Assembly (NCBI RefSeq): GCF_900168055.1
Contig: NZ_FUYS01000017.1
Location: 1-45,997, forward strand
DNA from: Parapedobacter luteus
GTDB taxonomy: Bacteria > Bacteroidota > Bacteroidia > Sphingobacteriales > Sphingobacteriaceae
Length of the DNA: 45,997 nucleotides
Reading direction: 5' to 3'
The notes beneath the pieces were generated by a model that was given only the letters and a program-made list of their open reading frames with translations, ran no database searches and was not told where the DNA came from. Position numbers and translations under genes: made by a program. Every line of letters begins with the position of its first letter. Position 1 is the first letter of the stretch. Shown in pieces: positions 19,074 through 27,442 of the stretch.

Positions 19074-20327
19074 TTAGTTGCTGATTCTCAACTCTTGTAC
19101 CCTATCATACGTTTCGTAGCTTGACGTCACCACTTTATCTCCCGGCGCTAAGCCGCTGATGACTTCGTAGTAATCGGGGTTTTGACGGCCAAGTTGCACA
19201 TCCACACGGTAAGCAGTTTTTCCATCTTCGGTGAGTTTGAACACCCAGTTGCCGCCGGTTTGTTGGTAAAAGCCGCCTTTGGCGAGTAATACTGCCTTGG
19301 TTTCGTCACTGAGCGCCAGGCGGATTTGTAACGTCTGACCGCGGCGGATGCCATCAGGCACCTCGTTTACAAATTCCATGTCGACCTGGAACCGGCCGTT
19401 GGTCACCTGGGTATAAACCTTTTTGATGACTAATTTGTAGCTTTTGCCGGCAAAGGTAAATTCGCCTTCCAAATCAGGGTAAATACGGGAAATATAGTGC
19501 TCATCGATATCGGCACGTACCTTGAAACCGGTTAGCACATCGATCTGTCCAAGGCGCTCGCCTGGATTTTTGCTCTGGCCGATTTCAGCGTCAAAGGAGG
19601 TAAGCTGTCCATCGACCGGTGCCCGGAGAATGAGGTCGTCAACCTTCTGGCGCATGAGATTAAGAGCGGCTTGTGTACGCTCATACATCTGCCGGTCTTG
19701 ATTGACCTTCTGCATGGTGGATACGGAATCTTGTGTAAGGATTTGTTTAGTCAGTTCCATGCGTTCCTTTTGGTAGTTGTAATCATTGAGCGCCTGTTGG
19801 TACTCCTGAGAACCGATGGCCTTTTGTTCATAAAGGGTTTTATTGAGCTTATACACGCGTTCGGCTTCCTTGAGCCGGTTTTCCACGTCGGCCATCTGGT
19901 TGCGGTTATTGATCGACATTTGCTGGGCATTGGTTTGTGCTATTTGCGATTGGGTGAGGAGGTTAAGTACAGAGGTCTCCTGGTTTATCAAGCTCAATTC
20001 CAAATCGGTGTTGGAAAGCCGCATGATGGGATCGCCTTTTTTAAGCTTGGCGCCGTCTTCTACAAATTTCTCTTCCACACGCCCGCCCACGGACGCGTCC
20101 AAAAAAATGCTGGTAATAGGAAGTACGGTGCCGTTTACAGGGATAAATTCGCGAAAAGAATCTTCTTTAACTTCGGATATGGTGATGCGTTCGGCATCCA
20201 CATTGAGCCGTGAATTGCCGGACGTAAAATAATAACTGGCAAATATCAACGCAAGAATACCTGCCCCGCCTACAACCATCGTGATGCGTTTACTGTTCCA
20301 TCGTTTTTTCGGTAATGCTCTGTCCAT
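19074..20327 (-). CDS. HlyD/RND-type periplasmic adaptor (membrane fusion protein)
   Basis: This 417-residue protein has an N-terminal membrane anchor at about 16-34 (MVVGGAGILALIFASYYF). A lipoyl/barrel-sandwich half (ASVGGRVEEKFVEDGAKLKK) is followed by a long alpha-helical hairpin of about 100-215 with coiled-coil composition. The returning lipoyl half is LRAPVDGQLTSFDAEIGQ, and beta-barrel and membrane-proximal domains complete it. Such adaptors link an ABC or RND inner-membrane partner to an outer-membrane TolC-like channel. The start is placed at MDRALPKKRW, because the longer in-frame start at 20393 would lie at the promoter element. It is first in the operon with two permeases, and no ATPase or TolC gene is beside it. 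Confidence 0.88.
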   Translation of the reverse strand: MDRALPKKRWNSKRITMVVGGAGILALIFASYYFTSGNSRLNVDAERITISEVKEDSFREFIPVNGTVLPITSIFLDASVGGRVEEKFVEDGAKLKKGDPIMRLSNTDLELSLINQETSVLNLLTQSQIAQTNAQQMSINNRNQMADVENRLKEAERVYKLNKTLYEQKAIGSQEYQQALNDYNYQKERMELTKQILTQDSVSTMQKVNQDRQMYERTQAALNLMRQKVDDLILRAPVDGQLTSFDAEIGQSKNPGERLGQIDVLTGFKVRADIDEHYISRIYPDLEGEFTFAGKSYKLVIKKVYTQVTNGRFQVDMEFVNEVPDGIRRGQTLQIRLALSDETKAVLLAKGGFYQQTGGNWVFKLTEDGKTAYRVDVQLGRQNPDYYEVISGLAPGDKVVTSSYETYDRVQELRISN

Positions 20328-20377
20328 TTTTTCTTTTTTGTAATCAGTGGTCTGCGTGAAACCACCGACCACTTCTA

Positions 20378-20393
20378 TAAAACGCCGTGCCAA
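20378..20393 (-). promoter_or_regulatory. Putative sigma-54-type promoter of the adaptor/permease operon
   Basis: The minus strand reads TTGGCACG-GCGT-TTTA. The -24 box TTGGCACG is a perfect match; the -12 box is weak because GC is absent. It ends about 50 bp upstream of the chosen adaptor start and lies 52 bp from the paired palindromes, the same geometry as at 5395-5498. Confidence 0.55.
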
Positions 20394-20444
20394 AAATGTA
20401 AGTGTGTTTAAAACAGGTGATTGCCTGGTGTTATAAAACGAAAC

Positions 20445-20481
20445 TGTCCGATATCGGACACCTGATGTGCGATAGCGAACA
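20445..20481. promoter_or_regulatory. Tandem 16-bp palindromic activator sites upstream of the adaptor operon
   Basis: TGTCCGATATCGGACA (20445-20460) is a perfect palindrome. The degenerate copy TGTGCGATAGCGAACA (20466-20481) lies 21 bp further upstream. The pair matches the sites at 5462-5498 in sequence, number, spacing and distance to the -24 element. It probably binds a dimeric activator shared by both operons. Confidence 0.65.
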
Positions 20482-20511
20482 TGTGCGGCTGAATAGTGTG
20501 CAGGTATAAAA

Positions 20512-21804
20512 TTACATCAACTTGAAGAAGTCGATGATGAGGCTTTTCAGCTGTACGTAGGCCGTGAACGGCAGCGTGGAGGCCCGGTCATGGATGTCGT
20601 GGTAAGCGGCGATGCCTCCCTGCGTGTAAATGAAAAAACTGGGAACGCCCTCCTGGTAAAACGGGCAATGGTCACTGTTGCACGACTCGCCACGGCTATT
20701 TATTGCCTTGAGGTATTGTTGATCGTCATTCAGCTGCGTCATGCGGCTGAACGCTTCGGGGAAAATGGGGGCGTTGACCACCGTAATGCCGTCGTCACCG
20801 GTACCTACCATGTCGAAGTTGATCAGAAACTTGATTTTTGCCAGATCCACAGGGGTGTTTTTGACGAATGCTTTGGATCCGAGCAAACCGGACTCTTCCC
20901 CCGAAAAGGCGATGAATACCATCGAGTATTTCGGGGGATGATTGGCATAGTGCCTAGCCAAATCTAAGATAAAGGCAGTGCCGCTTGCGTTGTCATTGGC
21001 ACCGGGAATGTACGTTTTTTTGCCCATGCGGCCGAGGTGGTCATAGTGCGCGCATACCACGATCATGGAATCGGGGGAAGCGGTGCCCGGTATGATGCCG
21101 GCGACGTTTTGGGTGGTATAGTTGGGTGTCCAAACCGACTCAACGGTAATAGCAATCGACGATATTCCTTGGGGATCAAGCCGGGGCTGGTTGACAAAGA
21201 TGACCGGTCTTGCGCTGGGTTTCGTCTGCGACGACCACGTCAATTTACTGTCGTCATAAATAATCACTCCGGGTAATGCAATATCAGCATCATTGCGCAG
21301 AAACAAAATAGCCGCATCAGCTTGTCTCGCCAGTTCCCTGGATTCGTCCGCTGGTTTACGGTTGTCAATCAACAGGAAATGCCCGTCCTTAACGATATCG
21401 CTCACAGGCACGCGATCGCCATACAGGTCGCTCCTTTTGATTGTGTTCACTGCAAACCGGCCATCCACAGATGGGCTTCCGGACCAGACAATAAAATCGA
21501 CTCCGGGTGTGAGGCGATGATTATCAAGTGAAACGCGTAGATCGCCGGGGAAGGTATTGGCACCTAGCTCGAAATGCTGGAAATAGTCGTTTTCGAATAA
21601 GGGTTTTACGCCTGTCTTTTTCATTTCTGCAGCGATAAAACGCGCCGCCTTTTTATCGCCGTTCGCTGCATAACCCCGGCCATTGAACGCAGGAGAGGCC
21701 AGCCGCTTGACTACCCGTTTGGCATATTGCGTATCGTCGCTTTGTGCTGAAGTGAGGAGTGATGGGACGATAAAAAGAACGATGGCTATAAATTTTCTAC
21801 ACAT
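20512..21804 (-). CDS. M28-family zinc aminopeptidase, secreted
   Basis: This 430-residue protein has a signal peptide of about 20 residues (FIAIVLFIVPSLLTSA). The M28 zinc site is complete: H253 in CAHYDH, D271 in GANDNASG, E303/E304 in SGEESG, D331 in NFDMVG and H402 in YHDIHD. The first half (about 80-225) may hold a PA-like or accessory domain. Members remove N-terminal residues from peptides in the periplasm or outside the cell. It follows the CocE-type hydrolase by 25 bp in the same direction, so the pair is probably an operon for peptide or ester breakdown. Confidence 0.9.
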   Translation of the reverse strand: MCRKFIAIVLFIVPSLLTSAQSDDTQYAKRVVKRLASPAFNGRGYAANGDKKAARFIAAEMKKTGVKPLFENDYFQHFELGANTFPGDLRVSLDNHRLTPGVDFIVWSGSPSVDGRFAVNTIKRSDLYGDRVPVSDIVKDGHFLLIDNRKPADESRELARQADAAILFLRNDADIALPGVIIYDDSKLTWSSQTKPSARPVIFVNQPRLDPQGISSIAITVESVWTPNYTTQNVAGIIPGTASPDSMIVVCAHYDHLGRMGKKTYIPGANDNASGTAFILDLARHYANHPPKYSMVFIAFSGEESGLLGSKAFVKNTPVDLAKIKFLINFDMVGTGDDGITVVNAPIFPEAFSRMTQLNDDQQYLKAINSRGESCNSDHCPFYQEGVPSFFIYTQGGIAAYHDIHDRASTLPFTAYVQLKSLIIDFFKLM

Positions 21805-21829
21805 GTTTGTGGTCTATTGCAATTTCTCG

Positions 21830-23710
21830 TTAATCAATGGTCATCAGTTCGATATGGGAGGGGTGCTCAGGTGTAAAAAACACTTCATGCCACGCCGGTG
21901 TAAAGTCGGTTTCATCGGCGTGGTAGATGTCTACAAATTGCTGCGGGTTGCGGTCGACCAATGGAAACCACGAGCTCTGGACCTGTACCATAATACGGTG
22001 ACCTTTTTTGAATGTATGTGCGGCATCCTGCAAGTCAAACGAGATCGGGGTCACCTTGCCCGGTTCAAGCGGTTCGGGCTTTTCGAAGCTATTTCTGAAT
22101 TTGGCCCGCATCACTTCGCCGCGGACCATCAGTTGGTAGCCGCCCATGACGGCCGTGGGCCTTTCCGGATGGTTGGGCGTGTTGTCGGGAAAGACATCGA
22201 TGAGTTTTACTACAAAGTCGGCATCCGTGCCGGTGGTTTTGACAAACAGGTTGGCCGTTAAGCGGCCGGCGATCTGCACGTCGTCTGCCAAGGGCTCGGT
22301 CATGAACACCAGCACATCCGGCCTACGGGCGGCGAAGCGTTGGTCTTCGACCATGTATGCACTGCCACGCAGCAGCCTGATTTCGGCCGTATAAGGTACA
22401 GGGTTAGCGGGGTCGCTGTAATACGCCGCCGAACCAACCTTGCCGGCTTCGGCAGGCGCTTCAAAGCCAAGTTTGCCGCCGGGAAGCAGATACAGCTTTT
22501 GTGTTTTCGCAAATCTTGGCGGCCATTGGCGGTAAGCGTTCCAGATATGGCTTCCTGTATCAAAGATGTATGCCTCCGGCAGGTGCGGATCCGACTTGCC
22601 TTTCAGGTGATGCATGAAAAAAGGCCATTCGATGTTTTCGCGGTAAAACTCGGCTGTGGCTGATCCAAAAGGTATATTGTCAAGCCAGTCGCCTCGGCCC
22701 CGCGCCCAGGTGCCGTGATACCAGGGGCCCATGACAAAATGTTGTCGGGTCTGTGGGCTTTGGGTGGCAATGGCGGTCTGTGTTTTGATGGGGCCGTAGA
22801 GGTCCTCCTGGTCGAACCATCCACCAACCGTGAGTACAGCTGGTTTGACATCCTTTAAGTGGGGGAGGGGAGTACGTGCCTGCCAGAAACTATCGTATGT
22901 CCCATGTGTCATCAGGTCATTCCACAGCGTATTATTGGTGCCCGCTAATTTGGCGGTAAGGTTTTTTAGCGTTTTGGCGGTTAAGTAGAAGTCGTATCCG
23001 TCCGGTGTTCCATACGCGTTGTATCCGGGCATGCCGCGGGGTGATATGCTATCCCGTTCGCGGCCGTAGGATGAAACGAATGCGAACGACCCCATAAGCA
23101 TGAATGCACCATTATGGTGCCGGTCGTCGCCCATGAACCAATCGGTTACCGGTGCTTGAGGCGATACCGCCACAAGCGCGGGATGAGCATCGATGAGGCC
23201 CGCCGTAGCGTAGCCACCAGGAGCCGAGATACCCCACATGCCCACTTTCCCGTTGTTGTGCGGGATGTTGTGCACGAGCCAGTCGATGGTGTCATAGGTG
23301 TCCGAGCTTTCGTCAATATCCTGACGATGCGTTTTATTGGGGTTGTAGGGACGTACCGCAACAAAGTTGCCTTCGGACATGTATTTGCCGCGGATATCCT
23401 GATAGACGAAGATAAACCGTTCATGCGTAAAACGAATGTTGGGACCTAATGGGGCTCGATAAGCGTCCGGGCCGTAGGGGGCAACGCTATATGGCGTACG
23501 CATCAGTAAAATCGGATATACCTGCGTGGTATCCTTGGGTGCGTAAACAGCGGTGAAGAGTTTTGTCCCATCGCGCATGGGTATTAAAAATTCTCTTTTT
23601 TTATAGTGTTCACGAATGAAAAGCGTGTCGGCGGGTGTGGGTTGGGAAAGTGCTGCGAGACTGATGGATAAAACGGTAAGAATAACGCAGCTTATGCGGT
23701 AAATGTTCAT
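21830..23710 (-). CDS. CocE/NonD (X-Pro dipeptidyl-peptidase-like) serine hydrolase, secreted
   Basis: The product is 626 residues from the ATG at 23710, chosen because it begins the signal peptide MNIYRISCVILTVLSISLAA; a longer in-frame start at 23755 would bury it. The alpha/beta-hydrolase part carries PMRDGTKLFTAVYAPKD, then YQDIRG, and the nucleophile S162 in GMWGISAPGG, where the family more often has GxSYxG. A C-terminal jelly-roll domain follows (LTANLFVKTTGTDADFVVKL, GHRIMVQVQSSWFP). Family members cleave cocaine esters, glutaryl or acyl amides, or X-Pro dipeptides. Specificity here is not evident. It is upstream of, and probably co-transcribed with, the M28 peptidase. Confidence 0.9.
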   Translation of the reverse strand: MNIYRISCVILTVLSISLAALSQPTPADTLFIREHYKKREFLIPMRDGTKLFTAVYAPKDTTQVYPILLMRTPYSVAPYGPDAYRAPLGPNIRFTHERFIFVYQDIRGKYMSEGNFVAVRPYNPNKTHRQDIDESSDTYDTIDWLVHNIPHNNGKVGMWGISAPGGYATAGLIDAHPALVAVSPQAPVTDWFMGDDRHHNGAFMLMGSFAFVSSYGRERDSISPRGMPGYNAYGTPDGYDFYLTAKTLKNLTAKLAGTNNTLWNDLMTHGTYDSFWQARTPLPHLKDVKPAVLTVGGWFDQEDLYGPIKTQTAIATQSPQTRQHFVMGPWYHGTWARGRGDWLDNIPFGSATAEFYRENIEWPFFMHHLKGKSDPHLPEAYIFDTGSHIWNAYRQWPPRFAKTQKLYLLPGGKLGFEAPAEAGKVGSAAYYSDPANPVPYTAEIRLLRGSAYMVEDQRFAARRPDVLVFMTEPLADDVQIAGRLTANLFVKTTGTDADFVVKLIDVFPDNTPNHPERPTAVMGGYQLMVRGEVMRAKFRNSFEKPEPLEPGKVTPISFDLQDAAHTFKKGHRIMVQVQSSWFPLVDRNPQQFVDIYHADETDFTPAWHEVFFTPEHPSHIELMTID

Positions 23711-23843
23711 GGTTTTGTGTTCGTGTCTTAAGTAACTGGCTAAAAAAGCATGCAATGGTAGCCAAAACCGCGCTCATTTGCAACAAAAATCATAACTTCG
23801 CTGCGCTCAGCAATATTTTTGGGCATAAAGTTATTCCAGATAC

Positions 23844-25148
23844 ATGAAACAGTTGCATAACCGTCGGGATTTCCTGCGGGGAACCGCCTTATTGATGGGG
23901 GCTTTTTCAGGGCAAAGTCTATTTTCTAAGTCGATGGCAAAGTCCATAGCTCCATTTGATAAAAAAATGGCAGGAAAATCGGCATCTGAAGTGGCGCGTG
24001 ATGAAGATTACTGGTCGGTGGTACAGCAAGGCTACAGTGCCAGTTTTTCTAATATCCTGATTTTAAATAACGGCGGTGTGTCGCCGCCTCCCATTGTCGT
24101 GCAGCAGGCCGTGGAAAATTATCATAAGCTGGCCGACCAAGGGCCTTCTTACTATATGTGGCGTATCCTGGATCAAGGGCGTGAGCCACTTCGGCAGAAA
24201 TTGGCCCGCTTGGCCGGCACGGACCCTGAGGAAATCGCAATCAACCGGAATGCTACGGAAGCGTTGAATACGGTCATTTTCGGCATGGATCTCCAGCGCG
24301 GGGATGAGGTCATCGGATGCCACTTGGACTATCCAAACATGATGCATGCCTGGAGGCAGCGGGCCCAACGTGAAGGGATTGTCTATAAGCAGCTGGCTTT
24401 TGACTTTCCGATTGAAGACGATGACTTGATTGTAGCGGCCTACCGCGACGCGATTACGCCACGTACCAAGGTCATCCATGTGACGCATGTCATCAATTGG
24501 GTAGGCCACATCATGCCGGTAAAAAAGATCTGTGAAATGGCCCATGAGCATGGAATCGAAGTCATCGTGGATGGGGCGCATTCATTCGGTCTGCTGGATT
24601 TCAAGGTCTCGGACCTGGGGTGTGACTATTTCGGCACCAGCTTGCACAAGTTTCTATCGGCACCCGTAGGTACAGGAATGATGTGGATGAAACGCGAGCA
24701 CATCGGAAAAATCTGGCCGTTGGTATGCGATGGCGAGCCAAAAAGGAGCGATATCCGGAAGTTTGAAACGCTGGGCACGCGCAGTTTCCCGTTAGAGCAG
24801 GGGATCGGCGAAGCGATTAATTTCCATGAAGGGATTGGCCCGAAGCGAAAAGAAGAGCGTGTACGTTACTTGAAAGACTACTGGGCAAAGGAGGCCGTGA
24901 GCCATATTCCCCGGGTACGGCTGCATACGTCACTCGCTGCCGCCTATTCTTGCGGGATTTGCGGGGTAAGCATGGATGGCATGACCGCGCCAGAACTTGA
25001 CGCTGCCTTGTTCAATCGGTATAAGATACACACGACGGCCATGGTAAACGACTACGTGCACTGCGTGCGGATCACCCCACACGTATACACCAGCCTGAGC
25101 GATCTGGATCGCTTGCTGGATGCACTCCATGGGATCGCAAAATCATAA
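23844..25148 (+). CDS. Class V aminotransferase-fold PLP enzyme with Tat signal
   Basis: The 434-residue protein has a twin-arginine signal NRRDFLRGTALLMGAF at the N-terminus. The fold-type I class V PLP site is visible: N76-G78 region NNGGVSPPP, NATEALN (136-142), D243 and H246 in VDGAHSFG, and the Schiff-base lysine K269 in TSLHKFLS. Closest known types are isopenicillin-N-epimerase-like and cysteine-desulfurase-like proteins. The actual reaction, racemisation, lyase or transamination, cannot be told from sequence. Tat export implies it folds with PLP in the cytoplasm and acts in the periplasm. It is divergent from the two secreted hydrolases and convergent with murF, with a 4-bp gap. TATTTTTG at 23814-23821 resembles a -7 box but lacks a proper -33 partner. 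Confidence 0.88.
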   Translation: MKQLHNRRDFLRGTALLMGAFSGQSLFSKSMAKSIAPFDKKMAGKSASEVARDEDYWSVVQQGYSASFSNILILNNGGVSPPPIVVQQAVENYHKLADQGPSYYMWRILDQGREPLRQKLARLAGTDPEEIAINRNATEALNTVIFGMDLQRGDEVIGCHLDYPNMMHAWRQRAQREGIVYKQLAFDFPIEDDDLIVAAYRDAITPRTKVIHVTHVINWVGHIMPVKKICEMAHEHGIEVIVDGAHSFGLLDFKVSDLGCDYFGTSLHKFLSAPVGTGMMWMKREHIGKIWPLVCDGEPKRSDIRKFETLGTRSFPLEQGIGEAINFHEGIGPKRKEERVRYLKDYWAKEAVSHIPRVRLHTSLAAAYSCGICGVSMDGMTAPELDAALFNRYKIHTTAMVNDYVHCVRITPHVYTSLSDLDRLLDALHGIAKS

Positions 25149-25152
25149 GTGG

Positions 25153-26457
25153 TTACAGATCGTCCACCAATCGCTCGAAAGCCATACCGCGTGACGCCTT
25201 GAGGAGTACCAGCGCGCCACGGACGGGCTGGTGGCGCAGTGCGTCCCTGGCAGCTTCTGTTGTCTCATAGAACTCGGCATGGGGATGGCGGTGCTGCATG
25301 AAAGCTTCGCCTACGAAAATGGTGCGTACGGCACCCAATGCGGCTGCTTGCTGGACTACCTTGCCATGCTCTTCATAGGATTCGTCACCCATTTCGAACA
25401 TGTCGCCAAGGATGACAACCTTGTGGCTGGCCTCAAGAAACCGGAGATTGTCCAATGCGGCAGCCATACTGCTCGCATTGGCATTATAATAATCGCAAAT
25501 CACGGTATTGTGTTTGGTTTGGGTAAGCTGCGAGCGGTTGTTGGCTGGTGTGTAGTCGGCTATCGCCTGGTTGATATTGCCGGGCGTGATGCCAAAATGC
25601 CTGCCGATGCATATTGCGGCGAGGATATTTTCCGTATTGTATGCGCCGGTAAGCTGGGTGCGTACCGTACGCGGCGTTGCATCTCCTTGTTCCCGCCAGC
25701 GCAGCTCAAGCATGGGGGAGGCATGCGCTAACTCGCCTATCAGGTCATTGGTCGCCGAAAAGCCATAGTTGACGATGTGCTGGATATTCCTTGCACCAGC
25801 CATCTCGTTGAGCAAAGGATTGTCGTTTTGCAAAAATAACGTGCCCTGATGGGCGGCGAGGTAGTCATACAGCTCACCCTTCGTCTTTTTTACACCTTCA
25901 AAACCGCCGAAGCCTGCTAAGTGCGCTTTGCCAACATTGGTGATCAGGCCGTGGGTGGGATGGGCAATATCGCAAAGCAGTGCGATTTCGCCGGGATGGT
26001 TGGCTCCCATCTCGATAACAGCGATTTCGGTTTGGTGCGAGATAGCGAGTATGGTGAGCGGCACGCCGATATGGTTATTGAGATTGCCCTTGGTGGCATA
26101 CGTAATGAACTGCTTCGAGAGTACAGCATGGACCAATTCTTTCGTGGTGGTCTTGCCATTCGAGCCCGTGATCCCAATAAAGGGTATCTGCAGCTGCATG
26201 CGGTGGAAGCGGGCTAATTCCTGCAAAGCGATCAACACATCATCAACAAGCAAAAAGCGATCGTCACGCCGGTATTGACGTTCGTCAATGACAGCATACC
26301 GGGCACCTTTTTCGAGCGCCTCAGACGCAAACTGATTGCCATTGAAATTCGACCCCTTGAGGGCGAAAAACAGACTGTCGGGCTGGATATGACGTGTATC
26401 CGTACTGATAAGTGGATACTTGAGGAAATAGGGGTATAATGCAGCAGGCTCCATCAT
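25153..26457 (-). CDS. murF: UDP-N-acetylmuramoyl-tripeptide--D-alanyl-D-alanine ligase
   Basis: This 434-residue Mur ligase has an N-terminal UDP-binding domain (about 1-90, STDTRHIQPDSLFFALKG). The ATP-binding P-loop is GITGSNGKTTTKE (95-107), followed by KGNLNNHIGVPLT and EMGANHPGEI. The C-terminal domain has DYYNANASSMAAAL and LGDMFEMG. It adds D-Ala-D-Ala to the UDP-MurNAc tripeptide, the last cytoplasmic peptidoglycan precursor step. The length fits the family. It stands alone rather than in a division-and-cell-wall cluster. Two adjacent ATG codons (26457, 26454) are possible starts. Confidence 0.95.
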   Translation of the reverse strand: MMEPAALYPYFLKYPLISTDTRHIQPDSLFFALKGSNFNGNQFASEALEKGARYAVIDERQYRRDDRFLLVDDVLIALQELARFHRMQLQIPFIGITGSNGKTTTKELVHAVLSKQFITYATKGNLNNHIGVPLTILAISHQTEIAVIEMGANHPGEIALLCDIAHPTHGLITNVGKAHLAGFGGFEGVKKTKGELYDYLAAHQGTLFLQNDNPLLNEMAGARNIQHIVNYGFSATNDLIGELAHASPMLELRWREQGDATPRTVRTQLTGAYNTENILAAICIGRHFGITPGNINQAIADYTPANNRSQLTQTKHNTVICDYYNANASSMAAALDNLRFLEASHKVVILGDMFEMGDESYEEHGKVVQQAAALGAVRTIFVGEAFMQHRHPHAEFYETTEAARDALRHQPVRGALVLLKASRGMAFERLVDDL

Positions 26458-26495
26458 GCAAGTTTAGCGAATATTGCTGATTTCAGGAAATAAGT

Positions 26496-26527
26496 CAAAA
26501 CTTGTGTAATGCATGATGTAGGAGCAA
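26496..26527 (-). promoter_or_regulatory. Possible promoter of murF
   Basis: On the minus strand, TTG (26527-26525), a 21-bp spacer and AAGTTTTG (26503-26496) match the Bacteroidota promoter with one mismatch in TAnnTTTG. It lies about 40 bp before the murF start. Confidence 0.35.
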
Positions 26528-26676
26528 CGGATTCGGTAAACGGCTGTCGCTGCTCATAAATTTGATCTTTGTTGCGTTTTAATCACAAAAAAATGTAATT
26601 TTACCGGACAAATTTATCCCGCGACCAATTATATCTCAGGCAATTCAGCTAAATTGAGGTTTTTTTTATTGAAGAG

Positions 26677-27261
26677 ATGGATGAAACATCACTGTTGAAC
26701 GGCTTGATTGCCGGAGACAAACGAGCTTTTTCAATGCTTTTCAGTGCGTACTGGAAAGAGCTTTATGCTTATGTTATCCGTATCATAAAGGATAAGGAAG
26801 AAAGTGTTGATATCGTACAAGATGCGTTTACGTCGCTGTGGCAACAACGCGAGCAGTTGCATGAAGTGAAGTCATTGAAAGGCTATATCTTTGCCATGGT
26901 GCACCACAAGGCGATCCGATTTATCAAAAGCAGTATACGGCACCGCGATTATGTCGTTGCGATGGCAGCTTATTTTCCGGATCCACACCATTCATTGGAA
27001 GCAGAGATCGATGCGCATGATTTGGCCGCATTCATCAACGCAGAAATTGCGAAACTGCCACCAAAGATGCGGGAAGTATTTCTCTTGAGCCGAAATGAAC
27101 GGCTTTCTTACAAGGAAATTGCGGTGAAGCTGTCTATTGCGGAGAACACGGTTAGAAAGCAGGTCAGTTTTTCGATCAAATACCTCAGGATGAAAATAAA
27201 TAAAGCCTATTTCTCCGTAGGCGCTGCGCTGTTTGTGCTGATAAGGGCGTTGCTGTCTTAA
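26677..27261 (+). CDS. ECF RNA polymerase sigma factor (FecI-like)
   Basis: This 194-residue sigma factor has region 2 at about 18-82 (FSMLFSAYWKELYAYVIRII, then ESVDIVQDAFTSLWQQRE). Region 4 lies at about 122-172 (LPPKMREVFLLSRNERLSYK, then EIAVKLSIAENTVRKQVS). A hydrophobic tail (YFSVGAALFVLIRALL) resembles the one on the sigma factor at 6970. It heads the second FecR/SusC/SusD set and should activate that receptor operon. No clear TAnnTTTG promoter was found in the 219 bp before it. The 181-bp gap to fecR is T-rich and without a recognisable element. Confidence 0.9.
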   Translation: MDETSLLNGLIAGDKRAFSMLFSAYWKELYAYVIRIIKDKEESVDIVQDAFTSLWQQREQLHEVKSLKGYIFAMVHHKAIRFIKSSIRHRDYVVAMAAYFPDPHHSLEAEIDAHDLAAFINAEIAKLPPKMREVFLLSRNERLSYKEIAVKLSIAENTVRKQVSFSIKYLRMKINKAYFSVGAALFVLIRALLS

Positions 27262-27442
27262 AAGCTGCTTGAACCACCTTTTTTTGCTCCTAAACAATTC
27301 AATTCATTATTTGTTTGTAAAATTTCTTGAGTTTGCTGAATTTTTTCTTGTTGATAACGAGTGGTTTGCGTTTTTTTTGATCTGGGCAATACTACTTTTC
27401 CGGCCGCCAATACACTTAGCGACTGTTACCCGGTGTTAAACC

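Noticed and set aside
23814-23821. TATTTTTG as promoter of the aminotransferase gene
   Set aside because: No TTG lies at a workable distance upstream; the nearest is about 33 bp away.
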